Part shown: positions 36,201 through 43,581 of the stretch, piece by piece
Layout: each line of letters begins with the position of its first letter
Position numbering within the stretch: the stretch's first letter is position 1
Source of the DNA: Chloroflexota bacterium
GTDB taxonomy: Bacteria; Chloroflexota; Anaerolineae; B4-G1
Direction: 5' to 3'
NCBI GenBank assembly: GCA_024232355.1
Contig: JAAEPW010000578.1
Span: 1-64,000, forward strand
DNA length: 64,000 nucleotides
Notes under the pieces: model-generated
What the model was told of the DNA's origin: nothing
The model's input: only the letters and a program-made list of their open reading frames with translations
The model's database searches: none
Made by a program: the position numbers and the translations under genes

Positions 36201-37016
36201 GGGGGCACTGCCGCGCTGCCCATCACCTACACCTGGGACTTTGGCGACGGCGTGACACGCACCCTGCAAACAAACACCATCACCCACACCTTTCCCGTTA
36301 CGACGACAGATCAGACCTACACGGTGTCACTGACGGCTGCCAACGGCTGCCCTAGCCAGCAGATGGTGCGGCGAACTATTACCGTTCGGGCAGAACCCCA
36401 ACCCTGTCCGCCGGTATCGGGAGTTGATTTTGACTATACGCCGCCAGAACCACTGGTGTCGGAGACGGTCACATTCACCGCTACCGCCGCGGCGGGCACT
36501 GTCGAACTGCTCATCACCTACACCTGGGACTTTGGCGACGGCGTGACACGCACGCGGCAAACGAACACCATCACCCACACCTTTCCCGTTACAACAACAG
36601 ACCAGACTTACACCGTGTCCCTGACCGTTGTCAACGGCTGTCTGAGCCAACAGACAGTGTCGCAAACCATCATCGTTCGGGCAGAACCTCAACCCTGTCC
36701 GCCGGTGTCGGGAGTTGATTTTGACTATACGCCGCCGGAACCACTGGTGTCGGAGATGGTCACATTCACCGCTACCGCTGCGGCGGGCACTGTCGAACTG
36801 CCCATCACCTACACCTGGGACTTTGGTGACGGCATTACGCGCACGCTGCAAACGAATACCATCACCCACACCTTTCCGTTCACGGTAACAGAACTGACCT
36901 ATACAGTGTCGTTAACCATCGCCAATGCTTGCCCGAGCCAACAGATGGCGGAGAGGGCCATCATTATTCGCCCAAGTCTTTACGCCCTGTATCTGCCCTT
37001 TGTGCTCAAGGATTGA
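33288..37016 (+). CDS. Large secreted protein: putative beta-propeller plus regulatory-like, Rossmann-like and PKD modules
   Basis: 1242 residues from a TTG start nine bases after AGGAGG. A signal peptide is at the N-terminus. Residues about 110-570 form a domain with repeated short motifs (PDTDGQVGADHYVQ, GDPIVLYDQVAGRWLL, YPKLGVWPDGYY, HRWMGSGAMDQAGN, WGDYSAMSVDP) that looks like a beta-propeller; no catalytic motif is recognised. Then come regulatory-like repeats, a Rossmann-like module (LLVVDDDSGMDYET) and three PKD domains. It ends YALYLPFVLKD. It is a paralogue of the next gene and shares its C-terminal modules with the subtilisin. Gaps of 21 and 12 bases to its neighbours imply cotranscription. 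The role may be binding or scaffolding at the cell surface; this is inference. Confidence 0.8.
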   Translation: MKYLVNILLAFSIAAGTLSTLMLDEPSVVLSAEMPVEFSVQDDPPTTPGNMLISPYVSDPVAPADTRGLPPAPPIDLDRNSGEIRMVPGGFPLRWHERMAGAPWTPDPAVQTVMGRVNMPAPTTNWEGISSTGVLPPDTDGQVGADHYVQIVNSPDGSQVRIWNKIGTQLYNFSLSDLWPGGDVCDTFANGDPIVLYDQVAGRWLLTQFALPDPPYYECVAVSKTGIPSDDPNDWWLYSFLVHNTKMNDYPKLGVWPDGYYMSANQFTTGWAGAGVWVFDRDAMLDGQSASFQYFDVWSMNINYGGLLPSNLAGSRLPPAGAPNYFMSVDMDWSGTDDVLHIFEFHTDWNTPTNSTFSLVADLVVDPFDWNFDGSVGPRGNWDIPQPGTSVELDSISDRLMMHLWYRNFGSHESFVVNHTVDVGGTPDHAGVRWYEIRGGTVNTTLDDAFIYQQGTYAPDSEHRWMGSGAMDQAGNIALGYSVSSSTVYPSIRYAGRLAGDPLGTLPQAEEEIIAGSGVQTHNYARWGDYSAMSVDPVDDCTFWYTQEYVETSGSASWQTRVASFQFPSCLISLGSLTGMVHHDQTGAPIKGATVQASISPTYSWSTSSDAGGLYHLATISGTLMVTATASGYLPYSRTGITVTGGSTTTLDIPMLPRPFYVISGHVRDADTGLPLPAMVHLPGTTITPTQTDPTTGFYSLTAPMGAYILQTEAVHYQPQSREVAVDGNRTEDFDLEPLCLLVVDDDSGMDYETFYTDSLDPLTYTYGITTTPPDTETLAHYGGVIWLTGNDGSTTLTAADRANLTTYLDGGGRLFLSGQNVGFDIGQTSFYADYLHADYDSDDTHVYTLSGLGFFSGHDIVITGGDGANNQMHPSDVEPVNGGVAVYDYPAPHLYGGVAYSGLYRTVYFAFGYEAINNQADRDDVMSTTLAYLGVCGESQSCTPISEVDYDHDPPEPSAHETVFFTATVAGGTAALPITYTWDFGDGVTRTLQTNTITHTFPVTTTDQTYTVSLTAANGCPSQQMVRRTITVRAEPQPCPPVSGVDFDYTPPEPLVSETVTFTATAAAGTVELLITYTWDFGDGVTRTRQTNTITHTFPVTTTDQTYTVSLTVVNGCLSQQTVSQTIIVRAEPQPCPPVSGVDFDYTPPEPLVSEMVTFTATAAAGTVELPITYTWDFGDGITRTLQTNTITHTFPFTVTELTYTVSLTIANACPSQQMAERAIIIRPSLYALYLPFVLKD
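36390..36971 (+). repeat. Two tandem 291-bp PKD-coding repeats
   Basis: The block starting GCAGAACC recurs at 36390 and 36681, with near-identical sequence through GTTGATTTTGACTATACGCC. Each unit encodes 97 residues, one PKD domain. Confidence 0.8.
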
Positions 37017-37028
37017 AGGAAAAACTGA

Positions 37029-40000
37029 ATGACCCAAAAACTCGCTCCAGGTTTTTTATTTGCTCTTTTGTTGCTAGTGATAGCGTCTTTTCAGTCTCCA
37101 GCGAGCGCCCGAATTCCGGTTCCAACAAACTTTGAGGCTCGGACGACATTCGTCAGTGAGCCCGTAACGCCACATGTGATCAACATAGACCTGCGCACAT
37201 TGCCCGTCATAGCTCCTTGGAAACCCGGCGATCCCACGCGCGAAATTCCCCGGCGCGTGCATCCTCGTTCGGAGGGTAAAGCGCCGCAGCTTGTCACATC
37301 GTCGCCAGACCCACTTTTGGCGTTCCAGAAAAGCGCCGTACCGAGTGTAAATAGCATAACCTTTGATACCCCCATTCTCAACTTTGAGGGTATTCCGTTT
37401 ACGGGCGTCGCCCCGCCAGATACCGTGGGGGAGGTTGGCCCCAATCACTATATCCAGATGACCAATGGAAATGGAGGAACGCCGGTTGCTATCTACGACA
37501 AGAGCGGTAGTTTGCTGGGCGGTCCTTTTGTGCTCGATTCGTTGTGGACGGGTGGCGGCAGTTGTGCGGCGGGTCACGGTGACCCCATCGTGCTGTACGA
37601 CAGACTCGCCGACCGTTGGTTGTTGAGCGAGTTTGCGGATTCGGGGAATCATCTCTGTGTGTACGTCTCTCAGACCTCTGACCCGGTGACTGGCGGGTGG
37701 TACGGTTACGATTTTAGCACGCCAGATTTCCCCGACTATCCCAAGTATGCCGTGTGGCCAGACGCCTACTATGTGTCAAGCAACGAGAGCAGCCCTGCGG
37801 TGTATGCGTTGGATCGAACCCAGATGCTCGCTGGGGGAGTGACAACCTCGCAGCGTTTCACCGCGCCCGGTTTGGCGGGATTTTCCTTCCAAGCCCTGAC
37901 CCCCAGTGATATGGACGGACCAACACCGCCCCCCGCCGGTTCGCCAAACTATTTCATGCGCCATCGAGACGACGAGGTGCATAACGTGGGGGCAAACGAT
38001 CCGAACTGGGATTATCTGGAAATCTGGGAGTTTCATGTGGACTGGGTCACGCCCGCCAACTCATCCTTTACCAAGGCGCTCGATCTACCCATATCCGAAT
38101 TTGACTCGAACCTGTGTGGCCTTGTCTCCTTTTACTGCTTTCCCCAACTGGGCACTGGTCAAACTCTCGATCCGCTGCGCGAAGTGATCATGTGGCGGTT
38201 GCAATACCGCAATTTTAACAGCCACGAGACGTTGGTGGGGAATCTGGTCACCGACGTGGACGGTACGGATCACGGTGGGATTCGGTGGTTCGAGCTTCGC
38301 AAAACGGGGACCGCTCCCTGGACCCTTTTTCAGGAAGGCACCTATGCTCCCGATGCCGCCCATCGCTGGATGGGCAGTATCGCGATGGACCAGCGTGGCA
38401 ACATCGCTATGGGCTACAGCGTGTCGGATGCTTTTACCATTTACCCATCCATTCGCTACGCCGGACGGCTCGCCAGCGACCCCCTCGGCACACTGCCGCA
38501 GGGCGAATATTCGATCATCGCGGGCACTGGCTCTCAAATCTTCTCCGACCGCTGGGGCGATTATAGCGCGATGAGTGTGGACCCGGCGGATGACTGCACC
38601 TTTTGGTACACGAACGAGTACGCGCCCGCGAACGGCCTTTGGCAAACCCGCATTGCTGCGTTTCGGTTTCCTACTTGCTTGTACTCTTGGGGCTATTTAA
38701 CAGGAACGGTCTACAATGACCAAACTAGCGCTCCCATCGTTGGGGCGACAGTTCAGGCCAGTATCCCGCCTTCCTACACCTGGTCCACGACCAGTGAGGC
38801 TGGTGGTCTTTACCATATGCCCGTCATCTTGGGCACCTATACGGTCAGCGCCACCGCGCCCGGCTATTTTTCATATCTTTCCACTGGCATAACGGTCACT
38901 ACCGACAGCACGACGATCCTGAATATATCACTGCTGCCCAAACCCACCTACGTCATTTCGGGCCGCGTACGCGATGTCCATACTGGTTCTCCTTTGACGG
39001 CGACGGTCAGCCTGTCTGGTTCTCCCATCTCGCCAACCCAGACTGATCCGTCCACCGGCTGGTACAGTATGACGGTGCCTACAGGTTTTCATACCTTGCA
39101 AGCAGAGGCGGCCCGTTACGTGGACCAAAGCCGTCCGATCACCCTCACCAGTGACCGGGTCGAGGATTTTGACCTGGAGCCCGTATGTTTGCTGGTGGTG
39201 GATGACGACGTGGGGGCAAGCTATGAAACGTATTACACCGACGCGCTCGACCGCTTGGGCCGATCGTACAACACGGTGTCCACACCGCCCGATGCCAAGA
39301 CGATGTCTCATTACCAGGGAGTGATCTGGTTGACGGGCGACCAGGACACTGATACCCTGTCTGCTGCCGACCAGGCAAATCTGGCATCCTACCTGGATGG
39401 CGGCGGACGGTTATTCCTGTCGGGGCAAGACATTGGGTTCGACATTCACGCGACATCGTTCTACTCGAACTATTTGTACGCCAACTATGATTCCGACGAT
39501 ACGATCACATACATACTGACCGGGTTGGATTTTCTCTCTGGCCTGGACGTCACCATCTCGGGCGGCGATGGCGCGAACAACCAGATGCACCCCAGAGACG
39601 TGGAGCCGGTCAACGGTGGTGTGGCCGTCTATGACTATCCGGATCCACATCTTTACGGCGGCGTGGCCTATCAGGGCATGTACCGGACGGTTTATTTTTC
39701 CTTTGGCTATGAGGGGATCAACAATCAGACTGACCGGGATGGCGTGATGAGCACCACGCTGGCCTACTTGCGAGTATGTGGTGTATCGCTACCTTGCACA
39801 CTGATTTCTGGGACTGGCTTTGACTATGAACCCTTGGAGCCGGGGGCGCAGGAAACAGTTCATTTTACTGCCACTGTTGCCGAGGGTGGTGCCGAGTTGC
39901 CCATCACTTACACCTGGAACTTTGGTGACGGCATCACGCGCACGCTGCAAACGAACACGATTACCCACACCTTTCCATTCGCGACGACGGATTTGACCTA

Positions 40001-40118
40001 TACGGTGTCATTGACCATCATCAACGGTTGCTCGAGCCAACAGAATGTACAAGAGAGCATCACTATTCTGTCGGCCATTCGCACTGTTTATCTGTCGCTG
40101 TTGCTCAGAAATGACTAG
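37029..40118 (+). CDS. Large secreted protein, paralogue of the preceding gene
   Basis: 1029 residues with signal peptide (GFLFALLLLVIASFQSPASA). The propeller-like region (about 120-560) matches the upstream gene in order and motif: APPDTVGEVGPNHYIQ, GDPIVLYDRLADRWLL, YPKYAVWPDAYY, HRWMGSIAMDQRGN, WGDYSAMSVDP. Two regulatory-like domains, a Rossmann-like module starting LLVVDDDVGASYET and a single PKD domain follow. The tail is RTVYLSLLLRND, the most divergent of the five. It is shorter than its paralogue because it carries one PKD domain, not three. It is the last gene of the secreted-peptidase operon. Confidence 0.8.
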   Translation: MTQKLAPGFLFALLLLVIASFQSPASARIPVPTNFEARTTFVSEPVTPHVINIDLRTLPVIAPWKPGDPTREIPRRVHPRSEGKAPQLVTSSPDPLLAFQKSAVPSVNSITFDTPILNFEGIPFTGVAPPDTVGEVGPNHYIQMTNGNGGTPVAIYDKSGSLLGGPFVLDSLWTGGGSCAAGHGDPIVLYDRLADRWLLSEFADSGNHLCVYVSQTSDPVTGGWYGYDFSTPDFPDYPKYAVWPDAYYVSSNESSPAVYALDRTQMLAGGVTTSQRFTAPGLAGFSFQALTPSDMDGPTPPPAGSPNYFMRHRDDEVHNVGANDPNWDYLEIWEFHVDWVTPANSSFTKALDLPISEFDSNLCGLVSFYCFPQLGTGQTLDPLREVIMWRLQYRNFNSHETLVGNLVTDVDGTDHGGIRWFELRKTGTAPWTLFQEGTYAPDAAHRWMGSIAMDQRGNIAMGYSVSDAFTIYPSIRYAGRLASDPLGTLPQGEYSIIAGTGSQIFSDRWGDYSAMSVDPADDCTFWYTNEYAPANGLWQTRIAAFRFPTCLYSWGYLTGTVYNDQTSAPIVGATVQASIPPSYTWSTTSEAGGLYHMPVILGTYTVSATAPGYFSYLSTGITVTTDSTTILNISLLPKPTYVISGRVRDVHTGSPLTATVSLSGSPISPTQTDPSTGWYSMTVPTGFHTLQAEAARYVDQSRPITLTSDRVEDFDLEPVCLLVVDDDVGASYETYYTDALDRLGRSYNTVSTPPDAKTMSHYQGVIWLTGDQDTDTLSAADQANLASYLDGGGRLFLSGQDIGFDIHATSFYSNYLYANYDSDDTITYILTGLDFLSGLDVTISGGDGANNQMHPRDVEPVNGGVAVYDYPDPHLYGGVAYQGMYRTVYFSFGYEGINNQTDRDGVMSTTLAYLRVCGVSLPCTLISGTGFDYEPLEPGAQETVHFTATVAEGGAELPITYTWNFGDGITRTLQTNTITHTFPFATTDLTYTVSLTIINGCSSQQNVQESITILSAIRTVYLSLLLRND

Positions 40119-40338
40119 TGTTTCGCGGCGTAAATAAACTTACAGTTCAATTTGCTACCGGACACTTTTTTCTTTAGCCACGAATGTAAATCAAAAATTA
40201 GTGTAAATTCGTGAAATTCGTGGCTAAAAATTCAGTATCTGTTGTTCACTTGTCAACAGTGTCCGGTAGTGAACAGTTCAAAATTGCCGACTATCAACGC
40301 AAAGCGCTTATTATGATGCCAATCTGCCGCGAAACACT
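40117..40338. repeat. Nested inverted repeats (MITE-like or dispersed repeat)
   Basis: Three pairs of perfect arms are nested about one centre: AGTGTTTCGCGGC (40117-40129) with 40326-40338; CTACCGGACACT (40155-40166) with 40258-40269; TTTAGCCACGAAT (40173-40185) with 40216-40228. The outer arm begins in the stop codon of the upstream gene. No transposase is present. The inner sequence resembles a dispersed repeat seen in environmental genomes, from memory. It fills most of the 319-base gap before elp3. Confidence 0.65.
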
Positions 40339-40341
40339 TGA

Positions 40342-40410
40342 GCAGTTGGGCGTTGAAACTTTGTATTACGCGTGAACGTGTTCACGGTGGGGATATTTAC
40401 GCTCAACTGC
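40342..40410. other. Hairpin region upstream of elp3
   Basis: Eleven-base arms with one mismatch (40342-40352, GCAGTTGGGCG; 40400-40410, CGCTCAACTGC) enclose a near-palindrome CGTGAACGTGTTCACG (40371-40386) that could be an operator. The function is not determined. Confidence 0.35.
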
Positions 40411-40437
40411 ACTAGATGATGATTTTTGGAGGTGCAT

Positions 40438-42063
40438 GTGACTGAACAACGCAAAAAGGCTTGGCGAGACGAGTACCAGGCACCATTCGATTTGGAACGG
40501 TATGGAGACTTGCTCGTCGCCGTTTTGGACAAGGTACGGGCCGTGCCCAAGTGGTCGCAGAGAAAACTTGGCCGCATTATTCGCCAGCATCCACTGCCAG
40601 ATGGCAAGACGCTCTCCAAGAGCCAAATGCTCAAAGGATATGCCCAACTGTGTGCGTTGGAAGGGCAAGAGCCTGACCCTGAACTGGTGCGGCGCTTGCG
40701 GGCCAAGCCCACGCGCACGATCTCTGGCGTGGCCCCGGTCGCAGTTTTGACCAAGCCTGCCCCTTGCCCCGGCGAGTGCATCTTTTGTCCCACGGTCGAG
40801 CAGATGCCCAAGAGCTATCTGCCCGACGAGCCTGGCGCAATGCGGGCCGCCAACCATGACTTTGATCCTTACGATCAGACCGCCGGGCGCATCGCCGTGA
40901 TGTCCGAGATCGGGCACAATGTGGACAAAGTCGAGTTGCTCATCTTGGGCGGGACGTGGTCGTGCTACCCGGAGGATTACCAAGAGTGGTTCGTGCGTCG
41001 CTGCCTGGATGCGATGAACGGGGTGGAGGCATCCACGTTGGAGAATGCGCAGCGACTGAACGAGCAAAGTCGGCATCGTAACGTCGGATTGGTGGTAGAG
41101 ACGCGGCCTGACCGCATCACGCCTGAGGAGGTGCAACGGCTGCGCTGGTTGGGCGCGACAAAGGTGCAACTGGGTGTGCAGAGCCTGGACGACGACATTC
41201 TGGCCCGCAACCGGCGCGGTCACACGCTGGCCGAGACGCGCCGCGCGATACGTTTGCTGCGGTTGGCGGGATTCAAGATCGTCGTTCATTGGATGCCTAA
41301 TCTTTTAGGAGCCACGCCCGAGAGCGACTTGGAAGATTTTGGCCGGTTGTTCAATATCCCGGCGATACGGCCAGACGAAATGAAAATCTATCCCACGGCG
41401 CTTTTGTCAAACACGGCGCTTTACGAGTATTGGCAGCGGGGAGAGTACCAACCCTACGACGAGAAGATATTGACCGACTTGTTGGTCCGTTGCAAAATCC
41501 TGATCCCCGCCTATTGTCGCATCAACCGGTTGATGCGTGATATTCCGGCCCCCAATATTGTAGCTGGCGTGACAAAATCAAACTTGCGGCAGATTGTGCA
41601 ATTGCGTATGAAACGAGAGGGATTGACCTGCCGCTGCGTTCGATGCCGTGAGGTACGCGGTCAGGCGGTGGATGCGGATGCCCTCGAATTTGAACAGTTG
41701 GATTATGACACGGACGCCACGCGCGAGTCTTTTTTGAGTTACGTGACACCTCAAGATCAGTTGGCAGGGTTCTTGCGTCTCTCACTGCCTCTACCCGAAA
41801 CCAAGCCCACCATCGCCGAGTTGGATGGCTGCGCTGTGATCCGCGAGGTACACGTCTATGGTCCGGCGTTGGAACTGGGTGCCAGACAGCAGGGGATGGT
41901 TCAGCACGCTGGATTGGGTACCCAGTTGATCGATCAAGCCCGACGTGTTGCCCGGAAAGAGGGTTTCAGTAGATTGGCCGTCATCGCGGCGGTGGGCACA
42001 CGCCCCTACTACCAGGAACGAGGGTTCACGCTTGGCCGTTTGTACATGATTGGCAAGGTGTAA
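40438..42063 (+). CDS. elp3: Elp3-family radical SAM/acetyltransferase tRNA-modifying enzyme
   Basis: A 541-residue protein from GTG 40438 (GGAGG five bases upstream). The radical SAM domain has CPGECIFCPT near residue 106 as the CxxxCxxC cluster site, followed by LLILGGTWSCYP and VGLVVETRPD. The C-terminal GNAT domain shows GLGTQLIDQARRVARKEG and YYQERGFTLGRLYM. Elp3 makes the carboxymethyl (cm5) modification on wobble uridine of tRNA from acetyl-CoA. Bacterial Elp3 is uncommon but known from Chloroflexota, where it works without the other Elongator subunits. A zinc or cluster-like CRCVRCREV motif is present near residue 398. Confidence 0.93.
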   Translation: MTEQRKKAWRDEYQAPFDLERYGDLLVAVLDKVRAVPKWSQRKLGRIIRQHPLPDGKTLSKSQMLKGYAQLCALEGQEPDPELVRRLRAKPTRTISGVAPVAVLTKPAPCPGECIFCPTVEQMPKSYLPDEPGAMRAANHDFDPYDQTAGRIAVMSEIGHNVDKVELLILGGTWSCYPEDYQEWFVRRCLDAMNGVEASTLENAQRLNEQSRHRNVGLVVETRPDRITPEEVQRLRWLGATKVQLGVQSLDDDILARNRRGHTLAETRRAIRLLRLAGFKIVVHWMPNLLGATPESDLEDFGRLFNIPAIRPDEMKIYPTALLSNTALYEYWQRGEYQPYDEKILTDLLVRCKILIPAYCRINRLMRDIPAPNIVAGVTKSNLRQIVQLRMKREGLTCRCVRCREVRGQAVDADALEFEQLDYDTDATRESFLSYVTPQDQLAGFLRLSLPLPETKPTIAELDGCAVIREVHVYGPALELGARQQGMVQHAGLGTQLIDQARRVARKEGFSRLAVIAAVGTRPYYQERGFTLGRLYMIGKV

Positions 42064-42097
42064 CACTCCGTAACTTTTTCCTCCCTCGAGTGTTTTT
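42063..42097 (+). terminator. Weak terminator after elp3
   Basis: Arms ACACTC (42063-42068) and GAGTGT (42088-42093) followed by TTTT. The stem is short. Confidence 0.35.
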
Positions 42098-42138
42098 GTA
42101 ACTGGCGGGACAACCGCTTACCCAAGGAGGGAAACCAC

Positions 42139-43314
42139 ATGAAGCGATACGGCCGTATTACGGGTTGGGGAAAATCTCTCCCTAAACGAGTCCTCACAAA
42201 TCACGATTTAGAAAAGATGGTAGACACTTCTGATGAGTGGATCGTCTCACGGACGGGCATCCGGGAACGGCGCATCGTCGGGGAGGGCGAGACGACGTCC
42301 TCAATGTCGGTCGATGCTTGCCGGAAAGCACTGGATCGAGCGGGCGTCAGCCCTGAAGAGGTTGACCTCGTGATTGTGGCTACATCATCACCCGATTATT
42401 TTTGCCCTCCTGTCTCTAGCATGGTACAAGACCAACTAGGAGCGACCCGGGCTGGGGCTTTTACCCTGGTTGCGGGCTGCACAGGCTTTGTCTATGGCCT
42501 GGTGACTGCTAATCAGTTCATTGAAACCGGCCTGCACCAAAAGGTGTTGGTGGTCGGGGTCGAAACGCTCTCGGCGGCTGTGGACTGGACGGATCGCAAT
42601 ACCTGTGTGCTCTTTGGAGATGGTGCAGCGGCCGTCTTGGTTGAAGCGAGCGACCAACCCACGGGAATCTTGAGTTGTGAACTCGGCTCACAGGGCAAGG
42701 ATTGGGATGCGCTCATAGCGCCCGGCTATGGCACCGTCAAACCCTTTTCTGAAGAGACCTTGCGAAACCGTGAGCAGTATTTGCGGATGGATGGTCGGCG
42801 CGTATTCAAATTTGCTACGCGCAAGATGACCGATTCAGTGATCAACGTTGTCCAGGACAGTGGTCTGACCTGGGACGATATCAATTTGGTGATTCCTCAC
42901 CAGGCCAATGCCCGCATCATTGACCTGGCTGTGCGTCGTCTAAAGATAGACCCCGAGAAGGTGATGGTCAATGTAGATCGTTATGGAAATACCTCGGCGG
43001 CCTCGATCCCATTGGCGCTGTGCGATGCGCTGGAGGAGGAACGTTTACAGTCCGGTGACCACGTCGTACTGGTCGGTTTTGGTGCGGGGCTGACTTGGGC
43101 GGCAGTAGTGATGCATTGGCAGCCAGAAAGGGTGACAGAGGCACCGATCCTGGTGGAGAACTGGCCGATGCTGTCGAATTTGTTCCAGCCAGTCACAAAA
43201 GTGCGAAATGCCGTGTGGAGCACGCAAGTGAATGCCCGTGCACGGTTACAAGATCTGGCGATGGCGGCGATGACGCCAATTAACCGCTGGCAACAACGCT
43301 TTCGAGATTGGTAG
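42139..43314 (+). CDS. fabH: Beta-ketoacyl-ACP synthase III (FabH) with C-terminal extension
   Basis: 391 residues; the core (1-325) has the thiolase-fold triad Cys114 (AGCTGF), His254 (IPHQAN) and Asn284 (YGNTSAAS). KAS III condenses acetyl- or branched acyl-CoA with malonyl-ACP to start fatty acid synthesis. About 65 residues beyond the usual end (from PERVTEAPILVENWP) are extra and predicted helical; their role is unknown. An AAGGAGG ribosome binding site precedes ATG 42139. No other fab gene is adjacent, so it may serve a special acyl product rather than bulk synthesis. An intrinsic terminator follows. Confidence 0.92.
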   Translation: MKRYGRITGWGKSLPKRVLTNHDLEKMVDTSDEWIVSRTGIRERRIVGEGETTSSMSVDACRKALDRAGVSPEEVDLVIVATSSPDYFCPPVSSMVQDQLGATRAGAFTLVAGCTGFVYGLVTANQFIETGLHQKVLVVGVETLSAAVDWTDRNTCVLFGDGAAAVLVEASDQPTGILSCELGSQGKDWDALIAPGYGTVKPFSEETLRNREQYLRMDGRRVFKFATRKMTDSVINVVQDSGLTWDDINLVIPHQANARIIDLAVRRLKIDPEKVMVNVDRYGNTSAASIPLALCDALEEERLQSGDHVVLVGFGAGLTWAAVVMHWQPERVTEAPILVENWPMLSNLFQPVTKVRNAVWSTQVNARARLQDLAMAAMTPINRWQQRFRDW

Positions 43315-43342
43315 GCGTTGACTGTTTTTCTCCTTTTCTTTG

Positions 43343-43383
43343 GCGCCGTTTGGGGATATTCTCCAAACGGCGCTCCTCTTTTT
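43343..43383 (+). terminator. Intrinsic terminator of fabH
   Basis: Eleven-base perfect stem GCGCCGTTTGG (43343-43353) with 43363-43373, followed by TCCTCTTTTT. Confidence 0.8.
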
Positions 43384-43397
43384 GGGCAACTGGCGAG

Positions 43398-43426
43398 TTG
43401 AGATAGAGAATGATCTGTGCTATACT
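43398..43426 (+). promoter_or_regulatory. Promoter of the aldehyde:ferredoxin oxidoreductase gene
   Basis: TTGAGA (43398-43403), 17 bases, TATACT (43421-43426). Leader of about 150 bases. Confidence 0.6.
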
Positions 43427-43581
43427 CTCGATACAAGTTGCCTACAAACCATTGATTGCGATGGTCAAAAGGATCATTCAAAAATAGCTTGTATTTTTTA
43501 ACTCATTTCCCATATAAAAATGCTCAAAAAGTGCGACGTTCTTTCTGAACAACGCCAAATAGTTATCTGTAGGAGGGTAAT

